Source: Bombyx mori
Lineage: Eukaryota; Arthropoda; Insecta; Lepidoptera; Bombycidae
Direction: 5' to 3'
Assembly: GCF_030269925.1 (NCBI RefSeq)
Contig: NC_085125.1
Coordinates: 14,508,117-14,572,116, forward strand
Length of the DNA: 64,000 nt
Positions 9,417 through 21,457 of the stretch are shown piece by piece. Position 1 is the stretch's first letter, and every line of letters begins with the position of its first letter. The notes below the pieces were generated by a model. The model was not told the DNA's origin and did no database searches. It was given only the letters and a program-made list of their open reading frames with translations. Both the position numbers and the translations under genes were made by a program.

Positions 9417-12400
9417 GTATGTACCCTAATATTTGATTACCATTGCTCTGTATTTAATTATTGTCGGGAAATTCAGTGTCACTTTTGAATTTGCTAAAAA
9501 TTTTGTTTACTGTCGTTTTATTGTCGTGGAAGATAAAAATTTAAACAGCCAACCTGATAGTAAATGTGTACCGACCCATCCTTTGACACTTGCAATACTA
9601 AAAAAACTGACTCCTAACGCGGTACTAACGACTTTGCATAGATTGCGAGACACGGTCATGTTAATAAATGCCCGTTCGTTTGCTATCTGATCTATAGTTA
9701 TTTTTCCAAAAACCTCTAAAACCTGGTGTAGCTCGATAAACCAAGTGAGCCTTACTTTGCTGTATAACAAATCTCAAGGTGGCCTTGAGGATCGTCTGCC
9801 CATTAAGAAAAAAAAACCTTCCAACTTACAATGTAAGCATGTTTCTTTCTTTACGCGCCAATAGATGTTTTTTTTTAAATCACTCTATAGACAACAGAGT
9901 GGACCATGGACTTTAATTGGCAGTGGATAAAGAAAAACGTTTTTTTTATTGCTTAGATGGGTGGACGAGCTCACAGCCCGCCAGGTGTTAAGTGGTTACG
10001 GGAGCCCATAGACATGTACAACATAAATGCGCCACCCACCATGAGATATAAGTTCTAAGGTCTCAAGTATAGTAACAGCGGCTGCCCCACTCTTTAAATC
10101 GTAACGCATTACTGCTTCACGGCAGAAATAGGCAGGGCGGTGGTTCCTACCCGTGTTGACTCACAAGAATTCTTACCACTAGTACAAGATAAGCGACTTA
10201 AGTTACTTCCTACTTAATATTAAAAAAACACTATGATCTACGAGCTATTAAAACCTTGATCCATTTTCTGACGTCACAATTAAACGGATCTGTGTTGTCT
10301 ATGTCATCGAGACTTAGTTGTCAATGTCATCGCGTCAAGAATGTTTCGCGGGGCATTTTTGGGACGAGGGTTTATGTGGGAAGGTTTTAATCTAAAACCG
10401 GCCCTTGTATTTCGAATTTAAATCGATCTAAAACATTTAAACTCTTAACTGTGTGTATGATCTTGTGCGAGAGCTCAAAGCGCGCTTCTTATATACAATT
10501 GAATTGAATTATTTTACTGCGATCGTGACTTTAGGGACAATTCATAACATCAACATATGACCGGTGGCACAGGAGTAGTACTTTCATATGTAAGGTGGCA
10601 TCACCTCTAATCGGTGGTCCTTGAGCTTGTTCACAAACACAAGCAATAAAATCAAATCAAAAAATATATATTCAACATAAATGAAAGTACATACTTGTAG
10701 AACCTCAAAAAGAACTATCGCCAATTCACAAAAACTAGCCTGCGTCCTGAGAAAAACTGGCAAGAAACTCAGCGGCATGTCTTATTTTTTAAAATTAGTT
10801 TTTTTTTTAATATTCATAAAATGGGCGGTAGCAACAGCGGAGCGCGGCCGAGTTTCACTATTCTTACTATCATTACGTATTACATAATTTATTTGACTAT
10901 TGACTTCCTAGTGTTGGTAACTGTACCGTAGATATGTACTTTGAACGCGACTTATTAAGGGATTCTTTCAAGGAAATAATACCAATTATCATAGTCCCAT
11001 CAGTTTTTGTTTTTGGATCTAACAATACTTTTTTGCAGCGTACAGATTTTTTTTAATAAAAAAAGTGTGTGTGTCCGCTCCGACGCACGACTGGAGTTTA
11101 CTGGATATAAAAAATTTAACGAAACAATACGAGAAATAGTTCTATATTACGACAACACGATACACTACAGATTATTAACAAATTAACGAGACACAAAACA
11201 AACGACTAACAAATATATGAAAATACAATAATGAGAGAAACGCGCGATCAGTACGAGGCTTTGTGGCGGACTGCCGGCGCAGCAGCCCGGTGTCACCTGC
11301 GATAACGCGGCCGCGCGTTGGCTCCTGATTGGCGCGCGCACGCATCACGCAATCAGGAGCCAATCAGGCGCATAACGCATTTCGTGTGACATGCTAGTAC
11401 GATTTTGGTCCCCATAATTTTCATACCCCGGGCCTATATATGTAAATCGATTCTAAAGGAGTAAACTCCAATATAAAAAATATATTAAAAGTATTAAATA
11501 AGCATTAAACAAAATTCTTAACATAACGAATATGTAAACAAGTGTAAACTTAAATAAATTAAATTTTCAGTACCTGTTCAAGCTGTCTTAGGAAAAAAAA
11601 CACGTGTGGCACTCGGAGACTGCCGCGGTAAAGCTATTGCATAGCATTTTTTATCAATTTATGCAATTATATATCGACAATAATAATTTAATTTTAAAAC
11701 AACAATAAAATAAGACCACGCTATATTTATAAACATTAACAAAAGCAAAACATTAATTGTCCCCTTCACACTCATAACCTAGACCGCGCGAGGGAGAGAT
11801 GGGCAGACTTTTCATGTGCATGCAGCAGTGCGACGTCACGCCGCACGCTTATTCACAAACACTACACAAGCGCAACGTGTGAATGCAACGTGTGAGTGCG
11901 AGCTACATAGTAGGCGTAGTAGGGTGTCAGGTTATTTTCGTTACGGAATTTCTTGATTCAATCGCCGCGCTCAAGGTCCGCGATAGATGCTTATAGCTTA
12001 TATAGCTTATATATATATTATATATAGCTTAAAAATGCTCCCTGAACTTAGGTACCACCCCCTACCGTTTTTAAAATATATTAGAAAATATTATATACAA
12101 TAGTATAACATCTTCGACAACGTAAGTGCAAATCTTTAAATTTCATCAATGATTCATGATGAAGTTAAAAGAAACTTCCACAACTTTGTATGTACCACCT
12201 CAACGCTTAATAAATTAAATTAGACTCAACCTCACGTAGCATTCAGCGGGCGTCTCAAATAAAATCGCTCAAAATAACGAAAAGTAAATCTGCAAGACGC
12301 AGGCTCTCTTGAGTGTTGAGATTTCAAGGTGATGCTGTGTCCACGTTCGCACACATTTTGCAACATTCCGTAACTATAGCTAACGAGACGTTCACGATGC

Positions 12401-13216
12401 ATTCCAAGGGCACACAATTTATTAAGACCAGTCTTCACAATTCATTCCTTAATTCGCCAAATAACGTACACAATTACACGCTTAATACGTTTTTAAAAGG
12501 TACTAAAGATATATTTTTCTTGCTAAAATGGGTGGACGAGCTCATAGCCCACCTGGTGTTAAGTGGTTACTGGAGCCCATAGACATTTACAACATAAATG
12601 CGCCACCCACCTTGAGATGTAAGTTCTAAGGTCTCAGTATAGTTACAACGGCTACCCCACCCTTCAAGTCGAAACGCATTAATGCTTCACGGCAGAAATG
12701 GGCAGGGTGGTGGTACCTACACGTGCGGACTCACAAGAGGCCCTACCACCAGTAATTACGCAAATTATAATTTTGCGGATTCGATTTTTATCACACGATG
12801 TTATTCCTTCACCTTGGAAGTCAATCGTGCACATTTGTTAAGTACGTATTTCATTAGAAAAATTGGTACACGCCTGCGGGATTCGAACACCGGTGCATCG
12901 CTAGATACGAATGCACCGAACGTCATATCCTTTAGGCCACGACGACTTATAAAACTTTTTATTTCATTTGACCTTTTTTTTTTAATACTCATAATTTTCT
13001 GCCATCAGGAACCCAACACCGAAACGAACTAAAATTCTGCCTTACATATGGAACCCCAGCCGGGAGCCGAACCCTACCGCTTTGGTGATCGATTCCCGCA
13101 TCACCACCGCGCCGATGTGGAACGAACAATCCGTCAAACTATGGAATGAAACATACAGAAAATACAGGAAAAGAAATTATGGTTTCAAAGATTTTTGTTC
13201 CATTAGACAACAGTAA
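8140..13216 (+). CDS. Type-B carboxylesterase 1 (COE family); first exon not in window
   Basis: Spliced gene; exons found at 8140-9416 and 13009-13216. The product is an alpha/beta-hydrolase of the carboxyl/cholinesterase family, which hydrolyses carboxylic esters. Seen here: oxyanion-hole motif IHGGC (HGGG is commoner in the family); nucleophile motif GESAGA with its Ser at 8554-8556; catalytic Glu in DKEG (codon 8947-8949); catalytic His in GASHADE (9298-9300). The acceptor at 8140 is in phase 0, like exon 2 of esterase 2. The 3' junction joins ..RYG to NPTP, a junction typical of the family. About 494 residues are visible; the missing exon should encode a signal peptide and the N-terminal ~50 residues. 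It may lie before position 1 or be lost. The intron carries two Bm1 copies. The substrate cannot be told from sequence. Confidence 0.88.
9940..10192 (-). repeat. Bm1 SINE, 5'-truncated
   Basis: Starts with the T-run and TTGCTTAGATGGGTGGACG and ends near TACCACTAGT. The tRNA-like head is absent. Confidence 0.88.
11318..11363. repeat. Perfect 14-bp hairpin with CCAAT motifs
   Basis: TTGGCTCCTGATTG at 11318-11331 and its exact complement CAATCAGGAGCCAA at 11350-11363 are separated by 18 GC-rich bases. Each arm carries CCAAT-type words. Confidence 0.7.
12512..12948 (-). repeat. Bm1 SINE, near full length
   Basis: Includes the 3' end (GGGTGGACGAGCTCATAG), the middle block, and the tRNA-like head with ATTCGAACACCGG (box B complement) ending GGCCACGACGACTT. 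At about 437 bp this is one of the longest copies in the window. Confidence 0.9.
13009..13216 (+). CDS. Carboxylesterase 1, terminal exon
   Basis: After the acceptor GCCATCAG the exon supplies one base to finish Gly, then encodes NPTPKRTKILPYIWNPSR and on to RNYGFKDFCSIRQQ and TAA at 13214-13216. The NPTP..LPYIW pattern matches the end of insect carboxylesterases, and the phase fits the donor at 9416. I know of no other source for this exon, so the 3.6-kb intron is inferred. A possible AATAAA lies at 13643-13648. Confidence 0.85.
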
Positions 13217-14937
13217 AAAAATTAATGTCCGAAGTAAAACCCGAATTTAAACCAGTTTATCACATGTCATTAGTACTTAAAACTCAGAATTATTAGTAGA
13301 ACTAAAAACGTATTGATGTTTTGGACGTACTAAATGACTGTCAATGTCATGACCGGAAGTTTGGAGCGTCATTTCATTAATGTCACTTTGTCATAACGAC
13401 CGATGTCAAAATTCAGTCATGATATAAATTAATTAACACAAAATCTTTAATTTTAAGTTTTGACTTTTTGCTAGCTGAACACAGATCTGTTTGATGATAT
13501 ACTTCGTTTTTTATGTTTCAAGATCTAATCATCCGATAGTCAAATTACGGATCTGTTTACCAAACGGCATGAATACGAGTCACATTTATTGTAAACATCG
13601 AGTAATAGCAAATGCAGTTTTTCACGCGCTAATAACGAATCTAATAAATGTTCGTATGTAAAACAATGAAATTAATGACGTAAAATATTATTTAATAATT
13701 TACTTACATTACATTATTAATTAATTAACTTAAACGAACGCTTTGTTCACCGGATGTATTTAAGTTGTCAGCTTTTTAATATCAAGTATCCGCTAACTGC
13801 GTGAATTTCCTCACAACGTTGAAAGAATTTATCGATAAATGCTACTCCCGATTGCGAAATAGATCCTTAATATTTCATAAACTCGCCTCTGCAACTTCAA
13901 ACTCACTCTGTGATGAGAAAACGCATATTAACCATGTCACTGAATAGACTGGGTAATACTAATATACATATTTCCAATATCAGCATGACAACTACTATTG
14001 GCTACCGCTGACCGTAAGCGTGGATTAGAACCAAACAGTCTGTTATTGTTAGTAAAAATATGTCGTTTTGAATCTAGTCTTTATTTTAGTTTTAAGAATT
14101 GAATGTCTGGCTTGGGTTTAAGTGTTATCTTGAATACCATTCCAATAGCAAAAAAACTAACAAGCTTATCAAAATTATGAACGGTGCTATTGGCATGTTT
14201 TTATTCAAATGAAGAACAGTTAAAGAGGGAATAATAATACTCATAGATACTATATTATTGTTGTTTAGATTATATTTGCATACAATACGATATGTCTACA
14301 ATAAAGTGATATCTACAAGCCTCATTTGACACAAGATATGCCACAGCATCTAAGAACTACACAGCTATTCTATTTGTGGACAATAGTTATTATCTACTGT
14401 CAAAAACAGGATCCTGCGGTGTTAAATCTCAACGCATTATTGTTGTCTACTTTTCATTATTATGCATTTGGACATCTTCAACTGGACAAAACGACCGCAG
14501 ATTGTTTTTAACTGTTTAGAAACACATTCTAGATGCTAGCACTTGGTCCCTTGTAAAGACATTCAAAATGGTGCTATATATTTTTTTATGTATTAAATGT
14601 ATAATTTAATTAACTAGTTATGGTATAAATTTATAATATCAAAATCAAACTATATTATGTTGGGTGTTGTAAAGACTTTATTATTGTTAGAAAGATTCAT
14701 TAAATTAATGTTATCCGCGTTTTTTTGCCCTAATCTTGCCGCATGATCTTGACGTTTTTGAACTAAGAATTGGCTCGGAGGGTACTTTTAGAAGAAAGGG
14801 CAGTAGGTTCATTGCTTTTGGGTTTATATTTCCGATATTTCGTTCGAAATATTTGTTTACGTGCACACACAGTACATTGTATACGAGTTATTAATATACG
14901 CTTTGGAATTCCTGTAATAGAAACTTAATTATCAAAA
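13217..14937. other. 3' UTR of esterase 1, then intergenic AT-rich sequence
   Basis: No second gene is visible. The short + ORF at 14,326-14,511 has no recognisable domain and typical AT-rich composition, so I do not call it. Confidence 0.5.
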
Positions 14938-15052
14938 AAGCTCTTGGCTTGGCTCTGCCCCTGGCATTGCTGACGTCCATGAGCGACGGTAACCACTCAC
15001 CATCAGTTGGGCCGTATGCTCGTCTGCCTATACGGCATTAAAAAATAAAATA
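14938..15052 (+). repeat. ~115-bp A-tailed dispersed repeat
   Basis: Matches the repeat defined by GGCTTGGCTCTGCCCCTGGC, CACTCACCATCA and GTATGCTCGTCTGCCT and ending in an A-rich tail. I know no certain family name; it is LINE- or SINE-derived by its tail. Copies occur about ten times in this window. Confidence 0.75.
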
Positions 15053-15535
15053 ACCAGCTAGTTATGTTCTAGCTCAACACACATCAGAAGCTGTAGTTGT
15101 GTGTTTGAGCCCTGACAAAATGAGTTAATTTATAAATTCATTTCTTAAACTTGTGCAATATTTTTACTAAATGTTTTATGACAAAATACTTCGGTGTATC
15201 GCTATCTTCTTTATTGTTTATTAAATTTTATGTTTCTCGTACCAAATATAAATTGATTACTTTTCAAATTCATCAAATGAATGTTATGTGCAATAAGTGT
15301 ATTTAATTAAAAGTTAAAAATACACTGTAATTATTGATAGATTTTTATTCGGTTCACAAAACCAATGTTGTGTGCAATAAATATATTAAATAAAGAATTA
15401 AAATATCCCGGGATTACGCATGGTTTTTTATTTGTATCCTAAAATTGTAATGGTTTATTTTTTGGTCAAAAGTAAATCAATTTTGAAACGTCTATGATTT
15501 ATTTTTTGCCGCAGTCCACAAGCATCACGATGCCA
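15053..15535. other. AT-rich intergenic sequence, nothing recognised
   Basis: No exon, repeat family or RNA gene seen. Confidence 0.5.
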
Positions 15536-15740
15536 ATGCCGCCACCCACCCAGAGACTTGAGGTCGTAATTATGTAATAATTACACAAGTTATATTTGAT
15601 TGGGTTTGCTAGTTTGATTCTCATTGCAGAATGCTTCCCTTCATCGTGTAGTCATTTGTTAAGATGGTACAGTACAAATTTCATTAAAAAAATTGGTGAT
15701 TTGAATGTCTTGTCCTTTAATCCACGACCACTTCTAATTA
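15536..15740 (-). repeat. Diverged Bm1 SINE, head portion
   Basis: Contains degenerate forms of the Bm1 head in reverse: TTTCATTAAAAAAATTGGT and CCTTTAATCCACGACCACTT. Confidence 0.6.
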
Positions 15741-15749
15741 TATTAGATT

Positions 15750-16240
15750 GTCAAATAAATAATAGTTTAAAAAAAGTAACAAAATACCCTTTTATAGAAA
15801 ATCCAACTAAAAATTAGAACTACTGATACCATCCACCCCACGCTTTTTTTTCAATAAAATCATTTTTTCTACACTATTTTTAATTCAAATTTATTTAAAT
15901 TTATTTCTAATTTTTTAGTTGAATCCAACTATAATAGATAATAGAAAATCTTCTATAAAAGCGTATTTTGTTATAATTTTTTTTAAACTATTATTTATTG
16001 TTAATTTTTTAGTTGAATTTAAACATTTCAGTTTTTTTTTTCAATTGTTTTTTAATATTGAATTGTCATCGATCCTTAATAAGTATACCAAATTTCGAGT
16101 TAATCCGACATTTTGAAGGGGTCAAAATCATGTTCAAAGATTCCGTTACAAGCATACATACGTCTGAAACTAATAAAAGCGTATTAAAATTCAATGATAA
16201 ATATATCTCTATCCCACTCGTACACATACGTTTGTAACAA
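15750..16240. repeat. AT-rich inverted-repeat element, copy 1
   Basis: Two arms related to ATAGTTTAAAAAA..CTTTTATAGAAAATC face each other (about 15,753-15,812 and 15,950-16,005). They are followed by a conserved flank containing CCTTAATAAGTATACCAAAT. The same arrangement recurs at 59,322-59,642. Family unknown to me. Confidence 0.6.
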
Positions 16241-16487
16241 CAACTATTTAGCAACGAATGAAAAATTAAATAATTGCAAATAAAAACCCAGAGTCGAACA
16301 AGTAAGGACATAAAAGTAAAGTACTATTATGAGCACAGATATTGTGGAGTGCTTCAGGTGACGTCCAAGTTTTCAGCTTACATAAACGCGGGCTGCTTAT
16401 ACACACGCCTGTGGACTACGGCAACAGCAAAAACTTTTATACAGAGCCGAAATCAGAACGTCTATCTATTTTATTTCCGAGTTTTCT

Positions 16488-16735
16488 TTACTGGTGGTAG
16501 GACCTCTGGTGAGTCCGCACGGGTAGGTACCACCACCTTGCCTGTTTCTGCCGTGAAGCAGTAATGCGTTTCGGTTTGAACGGTGGGGCAGCCGCTGTAA
16601 CTATACTTGAGACTTTAAAACTTATATCTCAAGGTGGGTGGCACATTTACCTACGTTGTAGATATCTATGGGCTCCAGTAACCACTTAATACCAGGTGGG
16701 CTGTGAGCTCGTCCACCCATATAAACAATAAAAAA
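16488..16735 (+). repeat. Bm1 SINE, 5'-truncated
   Basis: Runs from ACTGGTGGTAGGACCTCT to the CCACCCATATAAACAATAAA 3' end. Confidence 0.88.
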
Positions 16736-16839
16736 TAATTTAAAAAAATTGCAGTTTTCTTAGAATATAAATTACATTTTAATTACACTATTTACTTAAG
16801 AAAGCTGTTGACCTGGAATACAAAAATGCGACGCTGCGT

Positions 16840-17095
16840 TTTTTTTTCTTACCTATTCTAGTAGCCTCGAGGGCCTATACTAGATTCTCCGGACGAGTAA
16901 GTGAGCAAACCTGACGACGTTGCTAACACGAACCCTAGCAAGAGCTTCGCAGAATCTACCACCGGATCCGCCGAGAAACTCAGTGGGTTGTATCTGTGGG
17001 TTAATTCGCTCATCGAGCCATTCGTCGCAACCGACGGATTCGACGAGAATGATGACCGGTGGTTGAGGTACCTAAAAGTAGCATTACTGGATGGC
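16840..17095 (-). repeat. Jockey-type LINE 3' fragment
   Basis: Reverse of the LINE 3' UTR with poly(T) at its left, GACGACGTTGCTAACACGAA, CAGAATCTACCACCGGATC and the upstream TCGACGAGAATGATGACCGG segment. Part of one stem-loop arm region is deleted. Confidence 0.8.
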
Positions 17096-17770
17096 GCTGC
17101 AGCGCGTTGTAACAGTAACACAGTCTCTTGTCATCTGATGACGCACAGACAGATCAAGATACTTGGTTTATACAAAACAATCGATCCCTATATTCCGCTG
17201 TGAAGATCAATAATTGTATGCAACACATCGATTTCTTGAAACTAATTTCGCATCACTGTCATTCTTTGATGGTATTATTATAGAAACCTCTCTCGGATCG
17301 GACTGTCCAATGTCCATCACTAATGTTCACAGGCCACATGATGTCAAGTAGCTGTCGCAGCCGGGAGAAGACGTGGATATGACCACTGATGTCGAGACAT
17401 TACATCGAAGTATGAATTGTATTTGTACACTTTCTGTAAGCCAGAACCCATAACTGCTCCGCGACAGAAATAGATAGACCCAGTATTTCATTCTTCATAC
17501 CCAGCTTTCCACATTAAAGCTGATACTAAGTCCGTTCTGCAACAGCGGAAAGCTTCAGACCGGTTCCCGCGACACTCGTGCCGATCATGATCGTTTGAGG
17601 AAGTTAACATTACACTCATTCAAGTGCTCACAAGGATGTCTTTTAAGATATTTAAAGACGTTATTATGAATTCTCGTTTGTTTGAATCTAGTTCTATTCG
17701 ATCGTGAATTAAATCATAGATTTTAAACTTCTTGCTTAACTCAAAATAGCTTATTTATAACTTATGCGAA
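17096..17770. other. Intergenic, nothing recognised
   Basis: No exon or known repeat identified in this stretch. Confidence 0.5.
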
Positions 17771-17885
17771 AGCAGCGGCTTGGCTGTGTCCCTGGCATTG
17801 CTAAATTCCACGGGCGACGGTAACCACTCACCATCAAGTGGGCCGTATGCTCGTCTGCCTGCACGGGCAATAAAAATACATAAAA
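17771..17885 (+). repeat. ~115-bp A-tailed dispersed repeat
   Basis: GCAGCGGCTTGGCTGTGTCC to GCTCGTCTGCCTGCACGGGC and an A-rich tail. A partial reverse copy follows at about 17,937-17,988. Confidence 0.75.
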
Positions 17886-18031
17886 AACTAAATGACAATG
17901 CAGTATTCAAATTACATTGACATTTTAATTATTGCTTTTGTAAGCAGACGAGCACTCGGCCCACCTAACTGTAAATGGTTACCGTCCTTTTTAATACGTT
18001 TTTATTAGCTTCAGACGTATGTACGTTTGTA

Positions 18032-18295
18032 ACTAAGTGGTTACTGGAGCCCATAGGCATCTACAAAGTAAATGCGCCACCCACCTTGAGAAATGTTTTT
18101 TTTAAATACAGGCAAAACAGGAGGGAAAATCCATCATGGACACCCGAGAGAGATATAAGTTCTAAGGTCTCAAGCATAGTTACAACGGCTGCCCCCACCC
18201 TTCAAATCGAAACGCATTACTGCTTCACGGCAGAAATAGGCGGGGTGATGGTACCTACCCGTGTGGACTCACAAGAGGTCCTAACACCAGTAATC
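18032..18295 (-). repeat. Bm1 SINE with an internal ~57-bp insertion
   Basis: The order of blocks is normal, but between CCACCCACCTTGAGA and GATATAAGTTCTAAGG about 57 bases of unrelated sequence (about 18,092-18,150) are inserted. Confidence 0.75.
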
Positions 18296-18885
18296 TCAAA
18301 GCTGTTGAATCCCTGATATTGTCAAAGTACTCCGAGTTTTTCTATTACGCTAACTGACCTATCAGATTATGGATATACCATTAAAAAATCTGGAACTTTA
18401 AGATACGAATTATAAATATGCCTTCAGCAACAATCTAGCTACGATTTATTCATTTATAAAACCTAATTAAGTCAGCGCCGTCGGGGTAATACACAGTGAA
18501 ACATGAAACCGTAACGCAAATCTGCGCGGATTATAATGTTTGCGCAATCGGGCATTACGCTGCGCAATTTTTAAGCGACCCGGGAGTACTTAATAACGCG
18601 GTCGCATATCTAAAACGTTCATATACTACCTTAAACACCAAAACCAAAGAAGAAACAGTTTCTATGAATTGTGTCGTTGTTACTTTGAAAGAATAATATG
18701 CATTAAATGGTTGAATTAACTGTAATTCGTACTAAAATTTTCCCTAAAATCGAAAAACTTCCAGCTTTAAAAAAGTACACTTGATAAAGCGGGACAAAAT
18801 AATATAAAATACCATATATAGTGTATTAACACGAAGTGGTAAATAATTTGCCCTTGGTATTTAAAGAAAAAGGTTCCTATAACAC

Positions 18886-19118
18886 TGGTGGTAGGACCTC
18901 TTGTGAGTCCGCGCGGGGGTAGGTCTTAGCTATTTCTGCCGTGAAGCAGTAATGTGTTTCGGTCTGAAAGGTAGGACAGCCGTTGTAACTATACTGAGAT
19001 TTTAGAACTTATATCTCAAGGTGGGTGGCGTATTTACGTTGTAGATGTCTATGGGCTCCAGTAACCACTTAACACCAGGTGGGCTGTGAGCTCGTCCACC
19101 CATCTAAGCAATAAAAAA
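18886..19118 (+). repeat. Bm1 SINE, 5'-truncated
   Basis: From ACTGGTGGTAGGACCTCTTG to CATCTAAGCAATAAAAAA. Confidence 0.88.
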
Positions 19119-20200
19119 ATCTGACTGTCTTAACATAGACTGTATGATCCCAGGCGAGCCGTGGGACTTGTTAATCCGGGTAATAAAGAAAAATACCCAG
19201 GAAACGACGGCTAATTGTTATAAACTGCGCAAACATGCAAATTGTATGAAGGACTCGCGCGCCGTTTTAATTCTCACGCTGCCAGGGATGCAGCAAGATC
19301 TTTACTCTCATAGATTCGTTCTGAAGACATAGACGGGCATGCTTATTAACGGCTCTAATGTTACACAACTATGTTCCCCTCTTTGGCTCTCTAATGCACC
19401 AAAAGGTCTAGGTACAATCGCTCTCGATATCCGAAATATTAGCTCTTGTCTTGTCTTTTCGGTATAGTATGGGTATACGGCCCCGAAGAATATCCTAGCT
19501 TGGAGCCATGCAATGGTGTCTATGATAAGCCTGTCTAAAACAGAAGAGAACTAAACAAGTCCGATACGGGTTTTAGTTAAGGTTCGAGTTAATGAACAAC
19601 TTGATAATTTTCACAGGAAATTCCACGATACCATAATGAAACTATGTCGGAAACGTACTATCGGAAAGTACGTGTGTTTCCCACTTCTTTTTCTACAATG
19701 ATGATCTCTTCTGCCCTCCGAAAGAATACCTAATCTACCATCCATCTACTTACGAGTATTAATATTCTTTGGTGCCGGCTAACTCGATAGCCACTCGTAG
19801 CGACCCAGCTGCTCTATGTCGGTTTTCCGCATTAAATTCTGAGAATGACGTTGAATTTTCGCTTTCAGAACGTTCCAGTTTACATCTCTTCGTTACGACG
19901 AATTGCAACTCATTATCTTCGAGTTAAAACTTTATAATGGATTCAAATGAAAATGCTGGCTCGTCGAGCAACATTGTTTATGTTCATAATTAATATAATA
20001 ACATCACAGATGCTTAAATAATAGTGGGATTAAATGCATAAATAAATGTATTTTTGTGAACGCTGTTTTTTGGTTTAAGGTTGTTGGAATACAGCCTGAA
20101 AACCGGCGCGCGTAAGTCGTGTGTTCGGTTTGTTTAATATACTTATAATGTGTATGTTTAAAAAACAAAAAAATATGTTCCGATAGTATTTAAACATTTA
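19119..20200. other. Intergenic, nothing recognised
   Basis: The short + ORF at 19,144-19,332 shows no domain. No repeat family identified. Confidence 0.5.
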
Positions 20201-20209
20201 ACAAATTAA

Positions 20210-20335
20210 AGAGCGGACGGCTAGCGTGGTGTGGACATGTGATGCGTAGTGAGAACTAGGAGATGTATGGAAATGGTGTGCAAGGTAGAGGGGGAAGAGG
20301 TCGACCGAAGAAGACATGGATGGAGTGTGTGAATA
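20210..20335 (+). pseudogene. Decayed LINE reverse-transcriptase C-terminal remnant
   Basis: Translation gives RLAWCGHVMRSEN, a stop, then a segment ending GRGRPKKTWMECVN. The GHVMR..GRPKKTW pattern is typical of the C-terminal tail of insect LINE polymerases. An internal stop and the short length show it is dead. Confidence 0.6.
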
Positions 20336-20692
20336 GAAAAATTCCCTATGCCGACCTCACCTAGTGGGGATCCTATAAGGCGAAGAAAAAGAGAAATATT
20401 TAAACATTTATGAATGTAAACTTTTTAGAAATTTTGTGTTAAACTTCTCTTTTAAGGATTTAAAAGAGTACCACAACTATTTATACGTTTCTCGACACCC
20501 ACAAATGTGTTTCTTAATTAAAATCACACTTATGGTTTTCGTAAAACTGATCAACTTTCATAAACACTGTTGATGCAGCATGTCTTGAACATAGTAATGT
20601 ACCAGCACCCTGTCTATTTTTGCCGCGAAACAGGCCGTACCGTCCGTACCGATTTGGACAGATGGGGCGTTATTACAATCATTAGCAATATA

Positions 20693-20878
20693 TGGCCCAC
20701 TGAGTTTCTCGCCAGATCTTCTCAGTGGGTCGCGTTTCCGATCCGGTGGGAGATTCAGCGAAGCACGGCTCTTGGTGGGGCCAGTGTTGCTAACGCCTCC
20801 TGGTTTGAGCCCCGAGAGCTCACCTACACATTAGGACTACGCTGACATAGCCTCTCAAGGCTTAGGCAGGAAAAAAAG
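20693..20878 (+). repeat. Jockey-type LINE 3' UTR with A-tail
   Basis: GCCCACTGAGTTTCTCGCC.. through CCTCTCAAGGCTTAGGCAGG and an A-run, with the stem-loop arms CCCACTGAG and CTCAGTGGG intact. Confidence 0.85.
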
Positions 20879-21292
20879 CAAAATAGATTAACTTTAACTT
20901 GATCGATAGCATCTTCGATATGTGTTACTTATTGGAAATCGTTCTATGACACAAAATATTGTATAACAAGAAACCAGTGAGCACGCAACCCGTCCTTGCA
21001 CAACACGAATTGAGACATTGTACAGTCGCCAGTCTACCCGTAGCCTCCAAACAGTTATAACATTTACTTTTTACTAAAAAAATATGGACTTACCAACGAG
21101 CTGTTATTAAAAAAACTTGTGATACACGCGTATCACATTTATCAAAGTATTATTTACACGCTGTGATTTTTTATTTAAGTATTCCACAAAGAGCAAAAAC
21201 CTAAACGTGATTTGCATATAAAATTTCGTGAAAATATATGCTAAATATATGTTTTTGTTTTATATGCGAAATTATAAAGTTAATTCGTGAAC

Positions 21293-21457
21293 ATGATATT
21301 ACTTTTCGTACTATTGCATTTAAATAATGTTTATTGTACGTTTAATATTTTTACACCGATCGTGAGTGTGGAACAGGGACAGCTGCGAGGATTGAGAAGT
21401 CTTTCAGGGCAGAATCGGTACTACGGGATACCGTATGCGACCAGCCGGAGATTTGAA
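21293..21457 (+). CDS. Carboxylesterase 2, exon 1 (signal peptide)
   Basis: 55 codons, from the signal peptide to [11 protein letters not shown], ending in phase 0 at GAA before the donor GTGAGG. Confidence 0.88.

Larger units (their letters stand above)
9417..13008 (+). other. Intron of carboxylesterase 1
   Basis: Runs from the GTATGT donor to the GCCATCAG acceptor. It holds Bm1 copies at 9,940-10,192 and 12,512-12,948, a hairpin at 11,318-11,363, and an AT-dinucleotide patch near 12,000. Sequence at 10.2-11.3 and 11.4-12.5 kb shows nothing else I can name. Confidence 0.75.
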
